Assembly: GCA_035493555.1 (NCBI GenBank)
Contig: DATJIC010000042.1
Coordinates: 1-10,441 of the forward strand
DNA from: CAMLKC01 sp035493555
GTDB taxonomy: Bacteria; Patescibacteriota; Saccharimonadia; Saccharimonadales; Saccharimonadaceae
DNA: 10,441 nucleotides
Reading direction: 5' to 3'
The notes under the pieces were generated by a model. That model ran no database searches and had not been told where the DNA came from. It saw only the letters and a program-made list of their open reading frames with translations. The position numbers and the translations under genes were made by a program. Positions 5,878 through 10,441 of this stretch are shown piece after piece (the stretch's first letter is position 1; every line of letters starts with the position of its first letter).

Positions 5878-5882
5878 CGCTT

Positions 5883-6548
5883 CTACCCTTCCTTTGGCGG
5901 GATCGCCTTAACAAAATGTATCATCAATCCTTCGTTTATAAACCTTGTTTCATAGTTTGTCTTAACTTTGTACCATTCGGCAAGATCAGACTCGTGCAAA
6001 TCAAAACTCAGTTCCTTAATCGTCCAACCCTCTGCCACTAACTGCTCCAGGCTCCACTCAAATAGCGCATGGGCGTCGGTTTTAAAATACAGTGCACCGT
6101 CTTCTTTTAGCAGGCGCCTATATACCTTTAAAAATGTTGGGTGTGTCAGCCGCCGGCCGGCTGAGTGTTTTTTAGGAAACGGATCAGGAAACGTCACCCA
6201 AATGATATCCGCCGAATGCGCAGGCACTACCTCTGGCAGCTGATCAGCCCGTGATCGCAAAAAACGCATATTGGCAAGCCCTTGCCCTACCGCGCTGGCC
6301 GCCCCTTTTTGCAACCGGTCGGCCTTTACGTCGACCGCCAAAAAAGCGCCTTCAGGATGTCCGGCCGCCTGTTCAACGCTAAACAGTCCCGTCCCGGCTC
6401 CAATTTCAATGACAGATGGAACGTACGAACCATCCCACTCATCAAGTTCAAAACAAACGGGCGAATTATGAAACAGCGCAAACTTATATTTTTTGCGCTT
6501 TCTGGTAATAATAAAATCTTCCGGATTAACCGGCGTGCGGCTGGCCAT
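5883..6548 (-). CDS. trmB: tRNA (guanine-N7-)-methyltransferase (m7G46)
   Basis: TrmB methylates N7 of G46 in the tRNA variable loop using S-adenosylmethionine. The 221-aa protein shows the Rossmann SAM-binding motif VIEIGAGTGLFS (46-57), the acidic end of strand 2 in AVDVKADR (71-78), the TrmB signature TFPDPFPKKHSAGRRLTHP (119-137), KTDAHALFEWS (156-166) and the C-terminal substrate motif TNYETRF (197-203). The frame stays open upstream to 6644. I set the start at ATG 6548 because the longer form would run through the divergent promoter and into mscS, and because MASRTPVNPEDF is a typical TrmB beginning. No Shine-Dalgarno sequence is visible. It is the first gene of an operon with the mazG-like gene and is divergent from mscS by 22 bp. 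Confidence 0.9.
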   Translation of the reverse strand: MASRTPVNPEDFIITRKRKKYKFALFHNSPVCFELDEWDGSYVPSVIEIGAGTGLFSVEQAAGHPEGAFLAVDVKADRLQKGAASAVGQGLANMRFLRSRADQLPEVVPAHSADIIWVTFPDPFPKKHSAGRRLTHPTFLKVYRRLLKEDGALYFKTDAHALFEWSLEQLVAEGWTIKELSFDLHESDLAEWYKVKTNYETRFINEGLMIHFVKAIPPKEG

Positions 6549-6554
6549 ATCACA

Positions 6555-6563
6555 TGCTATACT
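6555..6563 (+). promoter_or_regulatory. Extended -10, leaderless-type promoter of the mscS-family gene
   Basis: TGC TATACT is followed by 7 nt (ACCACAT) and the ATG at 6571. The nonamer is identical to the murC one at 4286-4294. No TTGACA-like -35 lies 17 bp upstream, where trmB codons are. Confidence 0.6.
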
Positions 6564-6564
6564 A
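6559..6564 (-). promoter_or_regulatory. trmB: Candidate -10 box of the trmB operon
   Basis: On the minus strand TAGTAT lies 10 nt before the trmB ATG, predicting a leader of about 3-4 nt. It overlaps the mscS -10 box base for base on the other strand. The -35 is weak (CTTATC). Confidence 0.42.
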
Positions 6565-6570
6565 CCACAT

Positions 6571-7419
6571 ATGGACGCACTGATAAGTTTGTTTGAAAAT
6601 GATAAAGGACTTAGTATTGCTACGACCGTTCTTGTAACCGCCATCCTCTACCTCCTCGGTGTTCTCTTTATGGGAAGCATCGTCAACCGGATCGTTATGG
6701 CACGCGGCCGCGACTGGCACAAAAAAGATATCGAGAAGCGCCAGAAAACGCTTTCGGGACTATTTACCACGATATGGCGGATATTCGTACTCGCGTTTGG
6801 CGCCTTTTACCTGTTTAAGGCATTTTGGCCCTCTGCCGATCTTGCTCCTCTCTTTGCTAGTGCCGGCGTGGTGGGTGTTGCCATTGGATTTGGGTCGCAG
6901 TCCCTCGTAAAAGACTTCCTCTCCGGGCTTTTTATTATCTCAGAAAACCAGTACCGTGTTGGCGATGTCATTGAAATTGAAGGCTTTGGCGGAAGCGTTG
7001 AGCGCGTCGGGGCCCGCTCTACCGTACTCCGCGACGCCGACGGGAACGTTCACTACTTTCCTAACGGCATGATCCAGCACGTTATCAATAAAACCATGGG
7101 TTACAGCATGGCGCGCTTTTTTATCGGCATCCACCCCTCAAGTGACCTTGACGACGTTATCGACATTATTAATACCATTGGAACCGATCTCGCCCAGGAA
7201 GAAAAGTGGAAGAACAAGATCCTCGAGGCACCAAGTTTTGTATCGGTAACCGAGTTTACCTCTACCGAGGTTAACCTGCTCGTTTCAGGTAAAACCCAGC
7301 CGTCCGACCAGTGGGCAGTCACCTCCGAAATGCGACGCCGTATCTTTACGGAGTTTGAAAAGAAAAAGATCCAGCTTAGCACGGCCTTTCCTGCACTTGC
7401 CGCCTCCAAGAAAAAATAA
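6571..7419 (+). CDS. MscS-family mechanosensitive ion channel
   Basis: The 282-aa protein has three predicted membrane helices (about 15-35, 66-85, 93-122). The third is the Gly/Ala-rich pore helix, ASAGVVGVAIGFGSQSLV (96-113), that lines the channel in this family, followed by KDFLSGLFIISENQYRVGD and the beta domain with VGDVIEI (130-136) and the HYFPNG motif (161-166). A C-terminal alpha/beta cytoplasmic domain completes it. Such channels open under membrane tension on osmotic downshock and release solutes. The size matches three-helix members such as YkuT/MscS. An in-frame start at 6493 would add 26 residues but lies inside trmB and upstream of the promoter, so ATG 6571 is preferred. The gene converges on the next one with an 11-bp gap and no clear terminator. 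Confidence 0.9.
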   Translation: MDALISLFENDKGLSIATTVLVTAILYLLGVLFMGSIVNRIVMARGRDWHKKDIEKRQKTLSGLFTTIWRIFVLAFGAFYLFKAFWPSADLAPLFASAGVVGVAIGFGSQSLVKDFLSGLFIISENQYRVGDVIEIEGFGGSVERVGARSTVLRDADGNVHYFPNGMIQHVINKTMGYSMARFFIGIHPSSDLDDVIDIINTIGTDLAQEEKWKNKILEAPSFVSVTEFTSTEVNLLVSGKTQPSDQWAVTSEMRRRIFTEFEKKKIQLSTAFPALAASKKK

Positions 7420-7430
7420 CGCGGGACAGT

Positions 7431-7799
7431 TTATTTTGACGGCGTATCGATAGACAGAGCTTTGTCGCTCATTACATCGCCGCCAAAGCTATCAACATTG
7501 GTTGCCTCTTTTGACTGCTTTTCATACAACGAACGGAACTGCTTAATAGTGTCCTTATCGATAGGGCCAGAGGTAGGAAAGCCCTCAAAATCATCCGACT
7601 GAACCGCCTTGTCACGTACTGATACGTACCCCGGACGGCTGAGGTCGAGCTGGGCCGCCCCGCTGCTTGCGTACAGGGCAAGTGCTACGCCAACCAAAAA
7701 AAGCGCAATCACAATCGTTACGCCTATAAGAACAATAAAACGGTGGCGTTGCCACGGGCTAAGTCCTCTGGCATCGGCAATTAGCTGATCTTCGGTCAT
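7431..7799 (-). CDS. Single-pass membrane protein of unknown function
   Basis: This 122-aa protein has a 20-residue cytoplasmic N-terminus (ending LSPWQRHR), one long membrane helix (about 21-44) and an external tail of about 75 residues that includes LDLSRPGYVSVRDKAV and a Lys-rich helix KQFRSLYEKQSKEA. There are no cysteines and no enzymatic motif. It resembles short lineage-specific envelope proteins of Saccharibacteria, an impression from memory. The start ATG overlaps the stop of the preceding gene by one base (TAATG), and AAGGAG (7813-7808) lies 8 nt upstream. The two are therefore translationally coupled and probably work together at the cell surface. Confidence 0.75.
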   Translation of the reverse strand: MTEDQLIADARGLSPWQRHRFIVLIGVTIVIALFLVGVALALYASSGAAQLDLSRPGYVSVRDKAVQSDDFEGFPTSGPIDKDTIKQFRSLYEKQSKEATNVDSFGGDVMSDKALSIDTPSK

Positions 7800-8332
7800 T
7801 ACTGTGGCTCCTTAAAGTTTTTGGCAAACGTTTCAAAGGCATCTTTGTAGTCGCTAATTGTTTTATGTAGGTTCATCGCATCCTCGTGCACCTTACCCCG
7901 CTTTGTCCGCGTGTCCGCAACGCTGTCATAAAAAGCAACGGGCTGATTGGTACAGTTTATCTGGAGCGTTCTTGACATCGCCTCTTCGTACTGTTGGTAA
8001 TCGGTCCGGAAAGCGGAAAGTTTTTGATCGTAACTTGAAGCTACCGAGACAAGATCGGCTGCATTATAACTGTTTAATGTCAGCCTGCTGTCAAAAGGCT
8101 CCATCAGCTTGGTCGATATAGAATCGTACAGCTGACCACGGTTTACACGTAGCAAGGCATCGCTGGCGTGCAGTTGATACAAAGTAGACTGAGCTTCAAC
8201 TCAGTTGCTGCGGATACGCTGAATGTGCGCTTCGGTCATAAGGTTATCGGCACGCGCCAATAAGGAGTTGCCAATAGCAAGACCCATTACTGTCACAGCC
8301 ATGCCAACACTAAGAATAAGAAAACGCTTCAT
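7799..8332 (-). pseudogene. Secreted or anchored protein of unknown function, interrupted by an in-frame TGA
   Basis: One continuous frame of 177 codons runs from ATG 8332 to TAA 7801, broken only by TGA at 8203-8201 (codon 44). Before it lies a signal peptide or anchor, MKRFLILSVGMAVTVMGLAI, then ANSLLARADN-like text (read GNSLLARADN). After it come 133 intact codons with a helical, Tyr- and Asp-rich sequence including LHASDALLRVNRG and one cysteine (codon 127). The part after the TGA has no credible start: TTG at 8182 lacks a ribosome binding site and would lose the export signal. The downstream part remains intact and coupled to the next gene, so the break is recent, an assembly error, or read through. 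From the context, Cys is a likely original residue (TGC or TGT). GGAG lies 4 nt before ATG 8332. I do not recognise a function. Confidence 0.7.
8188..8205. repeat. Inverted repeat enclosing the in-frame TGA
   Basis: ACTGAG (8188-8193) and CTCAGT (8200-8205) form a perfect 6-bp stem with a 6-nt loop. On the minus-strand mRNA the TGA codon lies inside the 5' arm. Confidence 0.6.
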
Positions 8333-8340
8333 GTCTCTCC

Positions 8341-8346
8341 ATTATC
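8341..8346 (-). promoter_or_regulatory. Candidate -10 box upstream of the interrupted gene
   Basis: On the minus strand GATAAT lies 8 nt before ATG 8332, in the 26-bp gap after mutY. Read-through from mutY is equally possible. Confidence 0.3.
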
Positions 8347-8358
8347 TAACGCGAACCC

Positions 8359-9159
8359 CTATTTGGTCAAATGCAATTGCCCCTGGGATTCGTTAACTAA
8401 GCCGTCACGGATCAAGCCTTCGAGCGCGGGAACAAACCGGTGATCCTGCACAATGTCGCGCCGAAGCTCCTTTTCTGTTGCTCCGCCCCGAGTGAGCCGC
8501 TTGATTATCTGGCCTCTTACCTCCCTCATACTCCCTTTTAGCGCCGACTGTTTTTTATAGTGCAGGCTCTGGCGGATTGCTCCGGAACCTTGTTTTTTTA
8601 GGTAGGTGCCGTAATCCATCAGCGCCCAATAAAACTCCCGCGGATGCTCGGTATCCATTGTTGCATTCACAAGCTCTTTTAGTGCCAGGTCTGGTACCTT
8701 TTCGCCATCCGCAAAAAAGTGGTGGAAATATACCGTACGGATATTGGTCTCTATAAACACCACTGGTTTATTAAAAGCATACGCCAGTATGGCGCCCGCC
8801 GTGTTAGGGCCGACACCGGAGAGCCGCAAAAGAGATTCGTAGTCCGCCGGAAACTCACCGTGCTGTTCGTTCGTGATTATTTTAGCCGTATCATGAAGAT
8901 ATTTGGCACGCCGGTTATATCCCAGGCCATTCCACAAGGTAAGTACCTCGCTTAAAGGAGCTTCGGCTAAGACTTTTTCGTTAGGAAACCGGTCGATAAA
9001 AGCCATAAACTTCGGGATTACCCGGTCTACCTGCGTTTGCTGCAGCATCAGCTCGCTCACCATCACGTAATAAGGGCGAGTATCCTCACGCCACGGCATG
9101 TTCCGGTACAGCTCTGCTCCCTTCTGTGTAAGCAGCTCCTGAAAGTCTTTCGTATTCAC
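8359..9159 (-). CDS. mutY: MutY-like A/G-specific adenine glycosylase without an iron-sulfur cluster
   Basis: This 266-aa HhH-GPD glycosylase is closest in sequence to MutY: MPWR (21-24), VSELMLQQTQVDRVIPKF (34-51) with the catalytic Glu at 36, WNGLGYNRRAKYLH (76-89), GEFPADYESLLRLSGVGPNTAGAI (101-124) with the helix-hairpin-helix, then ETNIRTV (137-143). MutY removes A opposite 8-oxoguanine. Three differences stand out: there is no cysteine at all, so no [4Fe-4S] cluster; the catalytic Asp position appears to be Glu137; and the C-terminal NUDIX-like 8-oxoG-sensing domain is missing, replaced by a 55-residue winged-helix-like tail (about 212-266). The frame is open to 9300. I chose GTG 9159 because a TATAAT box ends 6 nt before it and the protein then begins like the family. 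It is divergent from msrA. Confidence 0.85.
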   Translation of the reverse strand: MNTKDFQELLTQKGAELYRNMPWREDTRPYYVMVSELMLQQTQVDRVIPKFMAFIDRFPNEKVLAEAPLSEVLTLWNGLGYNRRAKYLHDTAKIITNEQHGEFPADYESLLRLSGVGPNTAGAILAYAFNKPVVFIETNIRTVYFHHFFADGEKVPDLALKELVNATMDTEHPREFYWALMDYGTYLKKQGSGAIRQSLHYKKQSALKGSMREVRGQIIKRLTRGGATEKELRRDIVQDHRFVPALEGLIRDGLVNESQGQLHLTK

Positions 9160-9165
9160 CCCTTT

Positions 9166-9171
9166 ATTATA
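9166..9171 (-). promoter_or_regulatory. mutY: Leaderless-type -10 box of mutY
   Basis: On the minus strand a consensus TATAAT is followed by AAAGGG (6 nt) and the GTG start codon, so the predicted +1 is the G of GTG. The -35 position (TCATAC) lies inside the msrA start and is weak. Confidence 0.58.
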
Positions 9172-9178
9172 CGTGTCG

Positions 9179-9184
9179 TATACT
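9179..9184 (+). promoter_or_regulatory. msrA: Leaderless-type -10 box of msrA
   Basis: TATACT is followed by AGAAGT (6 nt) and the ATG at 9191. It sits 7 bp from the opposing mutY -10 box, so the two polymerases would compete. The -35 position (TCACCC) overlaps the mutY start and is weak. Confidence 0.58.
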
Positions 9185-9190
9185 AGAAGT

Positions 9191-9721
9191 ATGACTAGTT
9201 TTGTACTCGGCGGAGGATGTTTTTGGTGCTTGGATGCAGTGTACCGGCAAATTAAAGGCGTCGTTAAGGTAGAGAGCGGATACACCGGGGGCGAGGGCAC
9301 GCCAAATTACTACCGTGTAGCGACCGGAAAGACCGGCCACGCCGAAACCGTGCGCGTCACATTTGACGAAAATACCATACCAGCAGAGACAATTCTCGAC
9401 TTGTTTTTCGTTGTACACAATCCGACCACACTCAACCGGCAAGGTGCCGATGTCGGAACACAGTACCGCTCGGCGATGTTTTACCAGGACGAGACGCAGC
9501 AAAAGGAATTCAAGAATGCTTTAGAACGGGCGCAAAAAGTTTGGGACAACCCGATCGTGACAGAGATAACACCACTAACTGTGTTTTACGTGGCCGAAGA
9601 AGAACACCAGGATTACTTTCGTAAAAACCCAGAAAGCGGCTACTGTTCCATTGTTATCGAACCAAAAATTATCAAAGCACGCTCACATTTCAAGCAGTGG
9701 TTTAAGGAGGGAAACGAATGA
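9191..9721 (+). CDS. msrA: Peptide-methionine (S)-S-oxide reductase
   Basis: MsrA reduces S-methionine sulfoxide in proteins and free methionine. The 176-aa protein has the active-site motif GGCFWC with catalytic Cys10 and a second Cys13, SGYTGGEGTPNYYRVATGKTGHAE (29-52), DVGTQYRSAMFY (87-98), EEEHQDYFRKNP (136-147) and a C-terminal GYC with Cys152 as the likely resolving cysteine. The length is typical for the short form, and there is no fused MsrB domain. The start is ATG 9191, 6 nt after a -10 box; the open frame upstream to 9173 is before the promoter's predicted +1. It forms an operon with the next gene, overlapping it by 4 bp (ATGA). Confidence 0.95.
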   Translation: MTSFVLGGGCFWCLDAVYRQIKGVVKVESGYTGGEGTPNYYRVATGKTGHAETVRVTFDENTIPAETILDLFFVVHNPTTLNRQGADVGTQYRSAMFYQDETQQKEFKNALERAQKVWDNPIVTEITPLTVFYVAEEEHQDYFRKNPESGYCSIVIEPKIIKARSHFKQWFKEGNE

Positions 9722-10347
9722 AACTAACCAAATATGACCACGCCTGCTTTACTGTTCAAAAAGACAACCAGATGATTGTCGTGGACCCGGGGAGCTTTTC
9801 CCCCGATTACCTGCCCTCGAATAACGTTGTGGCAGTGATTATTACACACGAGCATTCCGACCACTTTGATCCCGAGCAAGTTGCTGCCATTATCGATAAA
9901 AATCCAGAAGCCGTTATTATCGGACACGAAGCTGTTATTTCCAAAATAGAAGTATTCAAAACGCAGGCCGTGGCCGCGGGAGACAAATTAAAAATTGGCC
10001 TTTTTGATCTGGAATTTTTTGGCGGCACCCACGCGGTTATTCACCGCGGCGTTGCGGTTGTCCCCAACCTTGGAGTGATGATAAACGAACTGCTTTACTA
10101 CCCGGGCGACTCGCTTACACTGCCGGGCAGACCCGTCGACACGCTCGCCATTCCCGCTGGCGGACCGTGGCTCAAAATCGGCGATGCCATGGACTTTTTG
10201 GAACTCATAAAGCCGCGGTTTGCGTTTCCTACCCATGACGCCGTTCTCTCCGCTATTGGAAAAGAACTCGCCGACGAGTGGCTTACTATGGCAGCCACGC
10301 AGCACGGAATCGAATATAAACGGCTGGATTCTCCCATTAGCCTATGA
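9718..10347 (+). CDS. UlaG/UPF0173-type metallo-beta-lactamase-fold metal-dependent hydrolase
   Basis: The 209-aa protein carries the metal-binding signature THEHSDHF (43-50: H44, H46, D48, H49), preceded by VVDPG with Asp23. Further conserved ligands are GGTH (H105), YPGDS (D131) and PTHD (H173). The short single-domain layout matches the beta-lactamase superfamily group of UlaG-like or YtkL-like hydrolases. The substrate is unknown. The ribosome binding site AAGGAGG (9704-9710) is 7 nt before the ATG. The ATG overlaps the msrA stop (ATGA), and its own TGA overlaps the ATG of the next gene, so three genes form one coupled operon. Confidence 0.87.
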   Translation: MKLTKYDHACFTVQKDNQMIVVDPGSFSPDYLPSNNVVAVIITHEHSDHFDPEQVAAIIDKNPEAVIIGHEAVISKIEVFKTQAVAAGDKLKIGLFDLEFFGGTHAVIHRGVAVVPNLGVMINELLYYPGDSLTLPGRPVDTLAIPAGGPWLKIGDAMDFLELIKPRFAFPTHDAVLSAIGKELADEWLTMAATQHGIEYKRLDSPISL

Positions 10348-10441
10348 GCCAGGACTTCCACCGCCAGTTAACCGTTGCGGCGCAGCATTTGTCCAAAGCC
10401 GACCCCGTTCTCTCGGGTGTTATTGCCACCGCACCGCTCCC
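10344..10441 (+). CDS. N-terminus of a probable DNA-3-methyladenine glycosylase (AlkA-like), truncated by the window end
   Basis: Only 32 codons are visible, starting MSQDFHRQLTVAAQHLSKAD and continuing PVLSGVIATAPL. The pattern LSKADPVLSGVI resembles the beginning of AlkA-type HhH-GPD glycosylases (typically L-A-x-x-D-P-x-L-x-x-L-I), which excise alkylated bases. The ATG overlaps the stop of the previous gene (ATGA), and there is no separate ribosome binding site, so coupled translation is likely. The catalytic part lies outside the window, so this stays tentative. Confidence 0.6.
   Translation, partial: MSQDFHRQLTVAAQHLSKADPVLSGVIATAPL

Noticed and set aside
6549..6644. Longer N-terminus for TrmB starting at 6644
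   Set aside because: It would run through the divergent mscS start and both -10 boxes. The extra residues do not resemble TrmB proteins.
7420..7430. Terminator between mscS and the convergent 122-aa gene
   Set aside because: The 11-bp gap has no hairpin. The GACA/TGTC pairing around 7454-7467 is only 4 bp and lacks a T tract.
8188..8205. Selenocysteine insertion at the in-frame TGA
   Set aside because: The hairpin is too short, with its loop only 3 nt past the TGA, unlike bacterial SECIS elements whose loop lies roughly 15-25 nt downstream with a GU-type apical loop. No sel genes are in view.
7799..8332. UGA read as glycine, as in Gracilibacteria or Absconditabacteria
   Set aside because: Other frames here contain no internal TGA, msrA and the MBL gene end in TGA, and base composition is near 50% GC, unlike those lineages.
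9160..9300. 47-residue N-terminal extension of MutY
   Set aside because: It overlaps the msrA coding region on the other strand and lies upstream of the TATAAT box. The added text (PSPPVYPLSTLTT) is low complexity and unlike MutY.

Overview
The window looks like a compact bacterial chromosome segment from the Patescibacteria (CPR), most probably a Saccharibacteria (TM7) lineage. This is inferred from small dense genes, very short intergenic gaps, several short membrane-anchored proteins resembling lineage-restricted Saccharibacteria families, and a divergent MFS protein and MurC. There are no phage, insertion sequence, CRISPR or plasmid signals. Gene content is mostly housekeeping: cell wall, tRNA, repair, redox and osmotic control.

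Layout, left to right. 1-738: C-terminal half of a flavoprotein pyridine-nucleotide oxidoreductase. 793-870: initiator tRNA with a clear promoter and a symmetric terminator. 905-1345 (-): FtsB/DivIC-like division protein. 1402-1477: second CAU tRNA, probably tRNA-Ile2. 1527-1904 (-): short hydrophilic protein. 2051-2260 (-): 69-aa protein with strong expression signals. 2328-2957 (-): two-TM protein of unknown role. 3005-4222 (-): MFS-type permease. 4301-5551 (+): murC. 5548-6548 (-): trmB then a MazG-like pyrophosphohydrolase. 6571-7419 (+): MscS-family channel. 7431-8332 (-): two small exported or membrane proteins, the first broken by an in-frame TGA. 8359-9159 (-): clusterless MutY-like glycosylase. 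9191-10347 (+): msrA, then a metallo-beta-lactamase-fold hydrolase. 10344 to the end: start of a probable AlkA-type glycosylase.

Main observation. Genes that begin a transcription unit repeatedly have a -10 hexamer ending 6-7 nt before the start codon (positions 1904-, 4301+, 6571+, 9159-, 9191+), which puts the expected transcription start on the start codon itself, so the mRNAs would be leaderless. Genes inside operons instead carry good Shine-Dalgarno sequences (mazG-like, 7799-, 9718+). Two divergent pairs share remarkably small intergenic spaces: 22 bp for trmB/mscS and 31 bp for mutY/msrA.

Functionally, MsrA, MutY, the AlkA-like start, the flavoprotein and the MazG-like enzyme could together serve damage repair and pool cleaning, but this is only a theme suggested by neighbourhood. 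No undescribed multi-gene system is evident. The items most worth checking are the leaderless promoter architecture, the TGA-interrupted secreted protein, the clusterless MutY with a winged-helix-like tail, and unusual bases in both tRNAs.
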